The position numbers and the translations under genes are program-made. Source: Mytilus galloprovincialis (lineage: Eukaryota > Mollusca > Bivalvia > Mytilida > Mytilidae). From it: DNA of 64,000 bases. This document shows, one piece after another, positions 35,265 to 45,420 of the stretch (the stretch's first letter is position 1; each line of letters starts with the position of its first letter). The stretch lies in contig NC_134847.1 of the NCBI RefSeq assembly GCF_965363235.1, forward strand, positions 48,053,305 through 48,117,304. The letters are read 5' to 3'. Under the pieces are notes generated by a model that did no database searches, was not told the origin of the DNA, and worked only from the letters and a program-made list of their open reading frames with translations.

Positions 35265-35630
35265 GATGCACGGTTTCCCCTGGGTTAATGGCCTGGGTCG
35301 ATGCCACTGCTGGTGGACGTTTCGTCCCCGAGGGTATCGCCAGCCCAGTAGTCAGCACTTCGACATGAATATCAATTATATGGTCATTTTTATAAATTTT
35401 CTGTTTACAAAACTTTGAATTTTTCGAAAAACTAAGGATTTTCTTACCCCAGGAGTAGATTACCTTAGCCGTATTTGGCACAACTTTTTGGAATTTTGGG
35501 TCCTCAATGCTCTTCAACTTTGTACTTGTTTGGCTTTTTAACTATTTTGATCTGAGCGTCACTGATGAGTCTTATGTAGACGAAACGCGCGTCTGGCGTA
35601 TAAATTTATAATCCTGGTACTTTTGATAAC
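35265..35630 (+). mobile_element. Retrozyme with intact hammerhead core
   Basis: A single unit of the family seen dimeric in the array, here with the ribozyme on the plus strand. The body carries a conserved 'ggacgtttcgtcc' hairpin (35315-35327) whose antisense strand also shows a GAAAC box. Retrozymes are non-autonomous retroelements that replicate through circular RNAs made by hammerhead ribozymes and are known from mussels. No coding capacity. Confidence 0.75.
35557..35603 (+). ncRNA. Type I hammerhead ribozyme, complete core
   Basis: CTGATGA (35562-35568) is followed by stem II GTC/GAC with loop TTATGTA, then GAAAC, then minimal stem III ACGC-GCGT. The predicted cleavage lies after the C of GCGTC (about 35593). 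Stem I forms between GCGTCA and TGGCGT. All invariant core bases are present, and the layout matches the hammerheads of newt satellites and animal retrozymes. Confidence 0.8.
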
Positions 35631-37013
35631 TATTAATTATTTTTTTCGCCACCTCTTTCGCCAAACAATATATTTTTCGCCACTTTATTTTTTTTATCGG
35701 CAAGTAACATAAATATATTTTTCGTTTAAAATTTACCTTTTTTCTACCCCCCTCCCTCCCTTAAAAAAGATGATTTTGTCCCATTGTGTCTATGATTATT
35801 CTCTCAAACTTATTTCAGAGTCTACATTTTAATGAATAAACACTACACATTTACTTTAAAACATCAGAATTTCTTTTAACTTAAAAGCTAGGGAAAAATA
35901 TTAATTGTTTTTTAAACAACTTTTCTAAATGAGGGGGCTGTATACTTTTAATAATAAAAAAGATATAAGTCCTGGAATATAACAAGTTAATGTTTTTTTT
36001 TATCATATAATACCAGTATAGTTCGTAGGGAAAGTTTCTTAAAAAGAAAAATACTGATGTGTCCTTTTGTACTGAGAAGTGGTTTTTACAACAAAACAAA
36101 AGCTTTTATCACATGAAATTAATCCCTCATTTCATGTGTAGTCATTACATTGAAGAGTTACTCTCATTCGAGAGGTTGTTCCCAACCTTTTGGATATATT
36201 TCGTCATAACGACAGTTTTTTTTTCTTGACCATCGTAAACAATGGTAAATGAAAAAGTTGAGACGTCAAACTATGCTTGAAACACGTGGGTCACTCAATC
36301 GACTTTAAAGTAGTTTCCCTCATCAATTACCTATATTAAAGTCAAAGAATAATTAAAGTTTTAAATCGGAGATTTTTTTTGCTTTTGAACATTTTTCGTC
36401 ACAACAACAGCTTTCTTTTCTAAACTGTCTTTAAAAAGGAGAGGAGACGTCAAAACGTTGCTTCAAACATGTGCGTCGTAAAGTGGTAAATAATTTCTGT
36501 ATGGGACATTTAACAGAAGCCATTTAACCATATCATTTTGTCAAACTCTTCAATAAACACCTTTATTAATTAGTCCTTTGTTGTCGATAGCTTTAAAAAT
36601 GCAATCAGCTGATTATTGATTTTCTGAGCTCAAGGTGAATTCCGAGTATTGTTTGATCGGGTAAAGTCCGAAAAACTCGAAAAAATTAAATAAACAAGAT
36701 GGAGAAAAATAAATCGATATATATAAATATATTTCTTTCGCCAAATTTTTTATCGCCACAATTTTTATTTTTTCGCAAATTGCGAAATCGTCTGCCAGCG
36801 GAAACCTTGGTTGGATGGCTACACTATTAGAACATAACAAGTATTGGAACAATCTGAATATACAAGTTTCCAATGCACGACCACGAATCAACGGTATGTC
36901 GAGATTTCATTCATTACATTTCATGGTTGTGCTCACATGACGACCTGGTGTCTTGAACAATGTCCAAGATTAATAGACTTCGATCAAAAGCTTTTTTTTT
37001 TTTAATTCTTTAG
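35631..37013. other. Intron sequence with repeated 'ttcgccac' text
   Basis: 'ttcgccac/ttcgccaaa' occurs at 35647-35690 and again at 36736-36770, suggesting remnants of one repeat family. No exon seen. Confidence 0.4.
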
Positions 37014-37059
37014 GATTATCTTGAAGAACATATTCCTGCAAGTACCAATGAGATACACC
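37014..37059 (+). CDS. Gene 1 tail exon, B type (older duplicate pair, copy 1)
   Basis: Pyrimidine-rich TTCTTTAG acceptor, 46 nt, donor C|GTAAGT. It reads DYLEEHIPASTNEIH. Closely related to the exon at 40994 (DIHEEHIPASPNEME). Confidence 0.65.
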
Positions 37060-37672
37060 GTAAGTAGATTTTAGAACTTTAGTGAAGTCAAATTCATAAT
37101 TGATCAAGTGGTAAAACAATTTAAATTACTTTAAAGTCTTAACTTTAGAGAATACATGAGTGCTAGATTTTTTTTTTAAATAAACGTATTTTATTTCCTT
37201 TTGTTCTTTTCTGACGCCTTACTGAATTATCTGCGTTGACGTATACATATATATTATAACTATTGAATAGCCTGTATAGTATGTCGTCCATGCCACTTTG
37301 TGTATCTATTGTTTCAAAAAAAGAGTTTAAATGAAGGAATGTGATTTTCTAACAGACAAAATGATGACATCACAATTTCTGCTTTATAAGTTTTAGTAGC
37401 AACATGAGACACATTTGTTTTAAGAAGACAAACATGATATTTTTTTATCTTCTATTGAACGTGACATCAACATTGAACATGTTTTACTTTCGTTAAGTTC
37501 TCTGGTATTTTATAAATAAGCTTTATTTTACATTTAAATTATAATTTCCCTTTACTCTTTGCAGTATTGTGACCTTTAACTACAATAACTTTTGTTAAGT
37601 ACTATTCTATGTACAAAACATGCAGAGTTTTATTCAATGCAGTCTTTTGACGCAGGATATTTTTATTTCTAG

Positions 37673-37749
37673 AATCCAACATAGAAAGTGACAATCGTTA
37701 TTCTATAGAACCAAGAAGACCACAAAATGGTGTTGATGTTCACGAAGAG
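37673..37749 (+). CDS. Gene 1 tail exon, A type (older duplicate pair, copy 2)
   Basis: TATTTCTAG acceptor, 77 nt, donor GAG|GTACAT. It reads ESNIESDNRYSIEPRRPQNG, then VDVHEE. Paralogous to 34675-34751, including upstream intron sequence. Confidence 0.65.
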
Positions 37750-37897
37750 GTACATATATCATGTAATTCAGGAGATTTCTGAGATTGTAGGTTTTTGATA
37801 TTGATCGGCTGTGTTATGCTGAATATTTATGCATCAGTTATTTTAGTAAACCAACCTGAGGGTCGCACTTTAGTGAACACCGTTTCATACTGAAACT

Positions 37898-38246
37898 AGA
37901 GGCTCTAAAGAACATGAGTCGCTCACCATGGTCTATGTGCACATTATACAAAGGACACAGACGGATTCATGACAACATTGTGTTTTGGTGATGGTGATAA
38001 GTTTGTAGATCTGACTTTACTGAAATTCTTGCTTCTTACAATTATCTATATATATAATGAACTTGGCCAAGTAGTTACAGAAAAAAATATTATGTAAAAC
38101 TTCACAAAAATTTACAAAAATTATGAAAATTGATAAAAATTGGGCAATAACTCCTGAAGGGATCAATTGACCATTTTAGTCATGTTTGACTTATTTGTAG
38201 ATCTAACTCTGCTGAACATTGTTGTTGTTTACAGTTTATATCTATC
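37898..38246 (+). repeat. Common mollusc repeat R6, left half
   Basis: Begins 'gaggctctaaagaacatgag' and breaks off in 'tttatatctatc'. It resumes at 40361 ('aataataatattcaagataa'), running to 'gggccaggtgagctaaaa' at 40766. The insertion between the halves carries the recombinase gene. Confidence 0.75.
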
Positions 38247-40216
38247 TTAATTACACCTTATGTAAGAATGCTGCATTTTGATTGGTTAAGAACCAGTGTA
38301 TTTTTTGCATATTCTAAACTTTTTTCTTCATTTCAAAAGAATTTGGCTTTTTTTTATCACTGCCGGTGAATTTGACGCAAATACCATGGTATTTGCCATT
38401 TTGGATATTCCTTTTTTACCCTCGCGAGCCTCTTCCCGCCAAATTATTCGGAACGTTTCTCTTCTTATCCCAATTATTAAGGCAACGTGATTAATCAATA
38501 TTGATTGATAGAGATATTCCGAATACTGTAAACAAAAATGTCAGCTCACACGGCTGCAGGCGGTCGTGGATTAGATAGATTTGGTACTGCTGAAGATGAA
38601 GATATCGATGATTTGATGAATGATGTGTTGGCAAATAACACTAAAAAGTCAACCAAGTTTGCAATAAAACTAGTTTATGACTATTGTGTGTCTAAAGGAA
38701 TAGATGCAAATATAGAGGACAGAAGCCCAGCCAGTTTAAATAATTTGTTAAAAGAATTTTATGTTAACATTCGCCAAGCAAATGGAGATTACTATTCTAG
38801 AAGCAGCTTTTGTGTAATTCGTCAATCTATTAATAGGCACCTAAAGCAGCCGCCGCACAACAAGCCCTTTGATGTAATAACTGATACTGCATTTACTACT
38901 GCAAACAACATCTTCAAAGCAATGTGCAAGAAACTTAGAAAGGAAGGAAAGGGACAAATTAAACATAAAAAATCTGTTGACAAAGGTGATATTAAGAAAC
39001 TGTATGAACATCCACGTACATTCAATGTTAATTCTCCTTCTGGACTATTGAACAAAGTGTGGTTCGAGGTTTTATTATATTTTTGCCGCCGGGGGCAAGA
39101 AAATCTCCGTGAAATGAAGCCACAAGACTTTAAAATTTCTAAAGATGATGAAGGGAAAGAATATGTACACAAAATTTCATCTGAAATGACAAAGAACCAC
39201 CAGGGAGTGGATGAAGAAGACTTTGAGCCGGAAGGGGGCAGAATGTATGCCACCGGAACCCCAATGTGTCCAGTTTTGTCTTTCAAAAAGTATCTAGATA
39301 AACTAAACCCAAACCAAACTGCATTTTGGCAGAGACCAAGAGATTCTTTTGATGAAGAGGATGAAATTTGGTATGAAAATAAACCCCTTGGGAAGAACAC
39401 TTTAGGAAATATGATGAAAAACATTTCAGAATCTGCAAATTTATGCAAATCATACACTAATCACTGTGTGCGAGCAACGTGTATAACTGTTCTTAGTGAT
39501 TCTGGATTTGAAGCCAGACATATTGTCACTATTTCAGGCCATAGGAATGAACAGAGTGTACAGAACTATGTTCGTGACACATCCACAGCGCAGAAGCGTG
39601 ACATGTCTGCTTCAATTTCGTCGTATACCGCTGCGAATTCAACTGCAAATTTAGATCAAAACAATAACAATGAAAATATAAATAATTCTGTTTTTGATGT
39701 CAATGAATCAGATTTAACTGAAGATCAGTGTGATGACATTTTTGAAAGTATTCAACAGGGAGAAGCTGAATTGCACCCTCTTTCGGACTTAACAAACATA
39801 AATCCACCAGCACAAACTACAAAATGTACTGCCACTACTGGGATGAATAAGCACCCTATCGTGTTTAATAACTGTAATGTTACCATTCACAATATTTCAT
39901 AAAATTCATGTTTTGAACATTTATAGTTGACACTGTTATTTTTCATGTTTCTGTTTGTATTACACATGGTATATTTATTTTATAAATATTTTACATAGTG
40001 TTTTAGTGAACAAAATTAAAAGTTTATCAATCTTGCACACTCAATTTATTCACATAAAATAGTTGTGGTATAATTCCTAATGAGATCATGTAATTATTTA
40101 CAAATGCAAATTATGCATAAACTTGTTTACAGATTACAGCTTACTACTAGTGGTAACAAAAGATTTCCTTTGACCTGTACAAACAGTTATAATCAAAATA
40201 GATTCGGTGTAATTAA
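38247..40216 (+). mobile_element. Crypton-type element (tyrosine recombinase) with short inverted ends
   Basis: The insert starts TTAATTACACC (38247-38257) and ends GGTGTAATTAA (40206-40216), a perfect 11-bp inverted match. The outer TTAA on each side could be a target duplication, leaving TTACACC inverted ends. Cryptons are generally described as lacking terminal inverted repeats, so this is either an unusual lineage or a recombinase gene inside another element type. An internal 'gcaaataccatggtatttgc' palindrome lies upstream of the gene. Confidence 0.65.
38538..39902 (+). CDS. Crypton-type tyrosine recombinase (DUF3504-like), intact
   Basis: A single 454-residue frame without introns. The N-terminal half (about 40-150) resembles the helical SAM-like DNA-binding part of tyrosine recombinases. 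The catalytic domain spans about 170-360. CRRGQENLREM carries the first Arg, and HCVRATCI gives the HxxR box. SGHRNEQSVQNYV gives the second His and the Tyr nucleophile. This arrangement is known from Crypton transposases and the host proteins descended from them (QRICH1, ZMYM and KCTD1 types). The C-terminal 100 residues are Asn/Asp-rich and probably disordered. ATG is preceded by AACAAAA, a reasonable start context. The intact frame implies a young copy or selection. A large antisense frame (38822-39457) is a shadow. Confidence 0.85.
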   Translation: MSAHTAAGGRGLDRFGTAEDEDIDDLMNDVLANNTKKSTKFAIKLVYDYCVSKGIDANIEDRSPASLNNLLKEFYVNIRQANGDYYSRSSFCVIRQSINRHLKQPPHNKPFDVITDTAFTTANNIFKAMCKKLRKEGKGQIKHKKSVDKGDIKKLYEHPRTFNVNSPSGLLNKVWFEVLLYFCRRGQENLREMKPQDFKISKDDEGKEYVHKISSEMTKNHQGVDEEDFEPEGGRMYATGTPMCPVLSFKKYLDKLNPNQTAFWQRPRDSFDEEDEIWYENKPLGKNTLGNMMKNISESANLCKSYTNHCVRATCITVLSDSGFEARHIVTISGHRNEQSVQNYVRDTSTAQKRDMSASISSYTAANSTANLDQNNNNENINNSVFDVNESDLTEDQCDDIFESIQQGEAELHPLSDLTNINPPAQTTKCTATTGMNKHPIVFNNCNVTIHNIS

Positions 40217-40360
40217 ACAGATATATCATGTTATGGAGGGGTATTTGCGAAAAATACCAGTCTTGGGACCAAATTTCCCTCGCCTAGCGGCTCGGGAAAT
40301 TTTACAGTCCCTTGACTGGTATTTTTCGCAAATACCCCTCCATAACATGATATATCTGTT
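40216..40360. repeat. Perfect foldback hairpin flush against the Crypton insert
   Basis: Arms 40216-40262 and 40314-40360 (AACAGATATATCATGTTATG.. mirrored by ..CATAACATGATATATCTGTT) are perfect over 47 bp. The 51-bp middle is itself partly palindromic (around CGCCTAGCGGCT). It lies exactly between the Crypton right end and the resumed R6 repeat, so it was inserted with or next to the Crypton. Confidence 0.85.
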
Positions 40361-40766
40361 CAATAATAATATTCAAGATAATAACCAAAACGGCAACATT
40401 TCCTTAAAATTACCAATCCGGGGGCAACAATCAAACGACGGGTTATCCGTTTCATCTGAAAATTTCAGGGCAGATATATTTTGACCTGATGAACAATTTT
40501 AATATATAAGCCAAAATCAACATTTAATCCGTATGTTCCATTTTTAGCCATGGTGGTCATCTTTGTTGGTTGACTGGGGCACCGGACGCAAATATTTTAA
40601 ACTAGATTTCCCAATGCTGATTGTGGACAAATTTGGTTAAATTTGGCCAAGTAGATTTAGAGGAGAATATTTTTGTAAAAGTTAACGACGATGGATGATA
40701 GACGCGCTCGACGGACGCCAAGTAATGTGAAAGCTCACAAGGCCATTTGGGCCAGGTGAGCTAAAA
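40361..40766 (+). repeat. Common mollusc repeat R6, right half
   Basis: Continues the interrupted repeat; ends 'ggccatttgggccaggtgag'. Confidence 0.75.
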
Positions 40767-40993
40767 CGGAAATAAGCTTAAATGAATGATGTGGGTTACG
40801 ATGGGTTGGATTTTTTGAGAAGCATTCCATTGTTATTGTTAGATATAGTGTATCAATTGCCTATCGATAGTAATCATAGTTTACAGTCGTCACTGTTGTA
40901 ACACAAATATAACAAACTGGAAAATGTTTGTTCTTAACAATAAATTATTGATTTAGGCCTCACTCAAATGCCCTATGTTCTTAAATTTTATAG

Positions 40994-41039
40994 GATATTC
41001 ATGAAGAACACATTCCTGCAAGTCCTAATGAGATGGAAA
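40994..41039 (+). CDS. Gene 1 tail exon, B type (older duplicate pair, copy 2)
   Basis: TTTTATAG acceptor, 46 nt, donor A|GTAAGT. It reads DIHEEHIPASPNEME. Leaves in phase 1, as required by the exon at 43258. Confidence 0.65.
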
Positions 41040-41939
41040 GTAAGTATATTTAATATTTCAGTGAATGTGTATGCATAATAGACAAAGTCAAAACATAAAA
41101 AAAAAGATAATCATGATAAGGAAATAAAGACATTTGTGTTAGAAATTTATTATTTAGGCAAAAAGAAAAAGAACAAAAATACTGAACTCTGAGGAAAATT
41201 CGAAATGGATGAAAGCCCTTAATAAAATGGTAAAATCAAATGGTAAATGTACAACGTTCAATCTTGTATTTTTTAACGAACAATAAAGTATATCTGCAAT
41301 AATCCATATAGCGTTGTCGACCATGAGTCAATTTGTGTATCTGCAGCCTTTTAGACGAAAATGTAAGTGATTTTAGGCGTTTTTCTTACCAAAACCATAA
41401 ATTTCTGATATCATGCGACGTAAATGTCCTTGTGAGACGAACATTATATTTGTCCTCCAAGTGCAATTGCCTTCATAAAAAGTTATGTCAAGGGTTTCAT
41501 AATTGAAAGTTTTTACATCATGCTTAAAAAATATATAGCTGGAGTTTCCGGCTGTTTTGATAGATACCCATGTTTTGTCCGTATAAAAAAGAATGCGGAT
41601 CAAACAATGGAGCTGAGCTTACAATTTCCATCCCCTTCACGTTACGCTATAATGGTCATGCCCTTTCTCGAAATTATGGAAAACGGACAAAGTTAACCGC
41701 AAAAACTGGTCACATTGATTAAAAATGAAAGATCCCACTGAATATAATTGGAAAGGATATCGTTCTAGCATGTCGATATTTAGACATTGACATGAAAACG
41801 TTTTATTAAAATCAATAGAGATGAATGTAATATGTCAATTGTCAACGTCTCATTGTATTTACCAATATTTGAGGAGAGCATGTTTAATGCAGTTAACATG
41901 GTGTTAAGTGATACGGTATGTCAGAGCTTGTGTTTTGAA
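41040..41939. other. Intron sequence, nothing recognised
   Basis: AT-rich; the antisense frame at 41373-41603 has no recognisable features. Confidence 0.4.
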
Positions 41940-42190
41940 TAAAGGCAACAGTAGTTTACCGATATTCAAAAGTCATAAAGTTTTTGAGAGAATACAACTC
42001 TTGTTTATAATCTTAAACTAAGGGAAACACATCAACTATAAGAGGAAAACAACAAAAACTAAAGAACAACCCAAGACATACGACAATGCAACATACATAA
42101 GCGCGAACTATAAGATAACAACTGCAATATTTTTGACTTGGTTCAAAATAGTTTCAGAAAAGAAATGGTGGGTTGATTCCGTTTTTGTGG
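41940..42190 (+). repeat. Interspersed repeat family R4, independent copy
   Basis: 'aataaaggcaacagtagttt' through 'aaatggtgggttgattccg'. Confidence 0.6.
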
Positions 42191-42296
42191 CCAGTCAAAC
42201 TTCAGCGTTTCATTGGAATGTCCAAAAAAAATTTCCCCAGTAGAGGTTATTACTCAACCTTGTATTTTTATCCACGGTTTTAATATAATTAACTTA

Positions 42297-42900
42297 GTGA
42301 GGATTGTGGTTTGTAGTGCAGAAGTAAAATCATATTATACATCAGCTAGAGTCTGAATTTAATTATGGTTTTGAAAATGCCAGGGAAGCTATAACTTCAA
42401 ACTTCAAACTTCAACAAACGGCAAAACACTTTAGATAATAAGTTGAGGATAATACATAAATGTCATAAGTTTGAAAGATGAAAAGAAAATAATAAATGTC
42501 TGCAAAAAATCTATAATATTTAGAATTTAAAAAATCGTTGTTTTCAAAGGCAACCTGAATACTGTTAGCTAATGAAGTCATCTAATTTGTGCAAAGCATG
42601 TACAAACCTTTGATGTTTGGGAATATTTTGAGACATTTGATTATTTGTTTTTGGTAATGTTGTACCCTTTTTGACTTGTTTTGTATATATAAATAATTAA
42701 AGCCTAAGTGGTCGAGTTGTCTTTTGCTCAAATAATGTAGTATCTAAACACAAATATGTGATTTTATACATATATATATATATACAATTCATCAAAAATC
42801 CGGTTTAAAGGTATGAAATATATTTGTAATGCTAACAGCTCCGATATTCGTTCTAAGTACGTCTTAATTAGAAACGTGATCCTATAGTGGAGTAACAATT
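42297..42900 (+). pseudogene. Broken duplicate of gene 1's last exon and 3' UTR
   Basis: 'gaggattgtggtttgtagtg' matches the end of the terminal exon, 'gaggattgtgaagtgtagta'. The match continues on and off through 3' UTR text: 'cagaagtaaaa', 'acatcagctagagt', 'ttagctaat', 'gttgtaccctttt', 'ggtcgagttg'. The start of the exon has no counterpart here. The copy lacks the SINE-like insert present in the other 3' UTR at 44513-44800. Confidence 0.6.
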
Positions 42901-43257
42901 TTGGCCAACTTTGGAACGTTACTTTCAATATCATTAACTTGAAGTTCTTTCATCGAAAGTGTCACCGACGTCATAAGGTTGACCATTATCGACATATGAG
43001 TTACAGTTGATTCAGTGTTGTTCATACGACTGTAGATATTGTAGCTAAAATCCAGGTCTTTGATCCTACGGAGAAAATTTACAATTTACATCTATTTACT
43101 GCCAAGTACACATATTTGGTCTGAATTTAATCCTGTACTTGTCATATTTATCTTGATATTAGTGCAAACTGTAATTTGAAAGTGTTTCCTGATATCTGCA
43201 TAAATCGTAAATGGTTTCCTTACTCAATGAATTTGAAATATTGTAATGTATTAATAG
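42901..43257. other. Intron sequence, nothing recognised
   Basis: AT-rich DNA before the acceptor at 43257. Confidence 0.4.
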
Positions 43258-43364
43258 CTATTGAAGATTCATCGGACTATTGTGAACCGATGGAAATAGA
43301 AAACTCTTCTGATGATGTCCAAGAAACAGTTGCAACGTCCGATTTTAATTCATCATCAGATTGG
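43258..43364 (+). CDS. Gene 1 tail exon, A type, acidic/Ser-rich
   Basis: TATTAATAG acceptor, 107 nt, donor TGG|GTAACA, phase 1 to 0. It reads IEDSSDYCEPMEIENSSDDV, then QETVATSDFNSSSDW after the joining codon. Clusters of Ser followed by Asp/Glu look like casein-kinase-2-type sites (inference). Reading through the donor ends after nine codons at TAA 43392-43394, so it could also be a last exon. Confidence 0.55.
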
Positions 43365-43707
43365 GTAACATTTTATACTAATTATACATCATAAAGCGAT
43401 CAACCATTCTTGAGAAATGACGAAACCTTAAAAAAATACACGCTTATGAATCTATGTTACTAGATAAATATGTAATATAAATGATGGCACAAGAAAAGTT
43501 ACATGAAAATCTTATCAGTAATAAAACAAAAATACGATTTAGCATGAAATGTAAACAAGTTTGATGTGATTGTGAGATGTTTTGATATTTTCAATTTCTA
43601 ATTTGCAATTCATGAAATGTAAACGTTACATAATCATAATAATCTTTGATTATTGAAAGGTTTTTGTTTTCTTTATTTCAATTAAAAAATGTGTTATGCA
43701 TATTCAG

Positions 43708-43734
43708 GACAACAATCTTCATCGAAACGATGTT
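43708..43734 (+). CDS. Gene 1 possible micro-exon or alternative last exon
   Basis: CATATTCAG acceptor. It reads DNNLHRNDV with donor GTT|GTAAAA (phase 0 to 0). If not spliced there, the frame continues through a Lys-rich stretch to TAA at about 43809. Weak donor, so the call is tentative. Confidence 0.35.
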
Positions 43735-43874
43735 GTAAAAATAAGTTTTCAAGAGAAGAAGAAAAAAGTCGCAATTTTAGCGGTTGTTGAGTTAACAAAA
43801 GGGGATTAAAATATTATTTTGATTTTATAATGATTGATCACTATGAAAGCCATGCTGAATGATGATCTTTAAAT

Positions 43875-44000
43875 AAAGGCAACAGTAGTATACCGCTGTT
43901 CGAATTCATAAATCGATAGAGAAAAAAACAAATCCGAATTACAAACCAAAACCGAGGGAAACGCATCAAATGTAAGAGAACCAAAACTTGGAAAAAAAAA
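43875..44000 (+). repeat. Interspersed repeat family R4, partial copy
   Basis: 'aataaaggcaacagtagtat' through 'agggaaacgcatcaaatgta'. Confidence 0.6.
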
Positions 44001-44215
44001 AAAAAAAAGAGTTATTGAACATGCACAAATACATAAACTATGTGTTGACAGTTTTTTTTCATTGATGAATTTAAATGCCTCTGGTTTGACATATTTCACA
44101 TTTCCTTTATTGAAAGTTTAAGAATAAACAATATCCAAAGGTTTATGCAGCATATAAACCATGCGAATTAAATTAAGCCGTTAGTGTTATAATGCTTCCG
44201 TCATTTTACTTCCAG

Positions 44216-44281
44216 GTCGAACCCGAAGAAAAAATTCGTGATGCAATTACAAAAAGCCATATTGAGGATTGTGAAGTGTAG
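44216..44281 (+). CDS. Gene 1 terminal exon
   Basis: TTACTTCCAG acceptor, then VEPEEKIRDAITKSHIEDCE, V and TAG. It enters in phase 0, compatible with both 43364 and 43734. The partial duplicate at 42297 shows this was a functional unit that was copied. Confidence 0.6.
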   Translation, partial: VEPEEKIRDAITKSHIEDCEV

Positions 44282-45420
44282 TACAGAAGTAAAACCGTAT
44301 TTATTTAACACATCAGCTAGAGTATGAATATAATTATGGATTATATATAATGGTTTGGAAAACGCAAGAGAGGGAACAATAAACGTCATCAAGTGTGAGA
44401 GAAGAAACGGAAACTAATAAATGTCTGTATAAAATGTACAATATTTTGAAGCTAAAAAATTCATTGTAACATCCATGTTAGCTAATAAAATCATCTAATT
44501 GTGCATGTAAAAAGAAGATGTGGTATGATTTCAAATGAGACAATTCTCCACAGGAGACCAAAATGACAATGAAATTAACAAATATAGGTCACCGTACGGC
44601 TTTCAACAATGAGCAAAGACCATACCGCATAGTCAGCTATAAAAGGACCCAAAGTGACAATGTAAAACAGTTCAAAAGAAAAACGAAAGGCTTTATGTAT
44701 GTACAAAAATAAATATGAACAAACGACATCCACTGAATTAAAGGCTCCTGATATGGGACAGGCACATACATACATAATGTGGCGGGGATAAACATATTAG
44801 CAAACCTTTGCTATTTTTGGGAATATTTAGAGATATTTGAAGTTGTATAGGACGATTTAAACTTTTTAAATCAACGTATTCATGGTATTAGTAAATATAA
44901 ATGCAAGTGTAAGGAATCTCATCCCCCTTTCAGAACGTCAATATTGTAAAAAATACCAACGTTATGAACTGTGATTAATCATATAACGTTTAAGACTATA
45001 AGTTCAGCTTGACTACCACATGTTAAGATACGACTCATTTGTCATCTAACTGATGGAGGAAACTAGTTATCCAAAATGTTTAACATTTGTTTTTGATTTT
45101 ATTTATTTTTTGTAATGTTGTACCCTTTTCGACTTGTTTTATATACATAAATATATATAGCCAAGATGGTCGAGTTGTTTATCTCGATGGAAAAACTTTA
45201 ATTACAGATCTGTATGTCGTACCTAAACATATATGTGGACCTTTAAGATTATAATATTGTATTTAGTATGGCTTATATATTTACCCTAAAGTCTGGTTGA
45301 AAGGTGTGTAATATATTTGTAATGCTAACAGCTTCAATCTTCGTTCTAAATTCTCCTTAATAAATCAAAAGAAACGTGATCCTATTGAAGAGCAACAATT
45401 TTGGCCAACTTGGAAATAAT
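44282..45420 (+). other. Probable 3' UTR of gene 1 with a SINE-like insertion
   Basis: Shares blocks with 42310-42900 (see that entry). A sense R5 copy (44513-44800, 'aagaagatgtggtatgattt' to 'aatgtggcggggataaac') interrupts it between 'ctaattgtgcatg' and 'aaacctttg', which lie together at 42584-42615. The polyadenylation site was not determined. Confidence 0.5.

Noticed and set aside
36613-36891. 92-codon minus-strand frame
   Set aside because: No domain, AT-driven composition and no consistent splice context.
38822-39457. 211-codon minus-strand frame
   Set aside because: Shadow of the recombinase gene; the sense strand carries all catalytic motifs.
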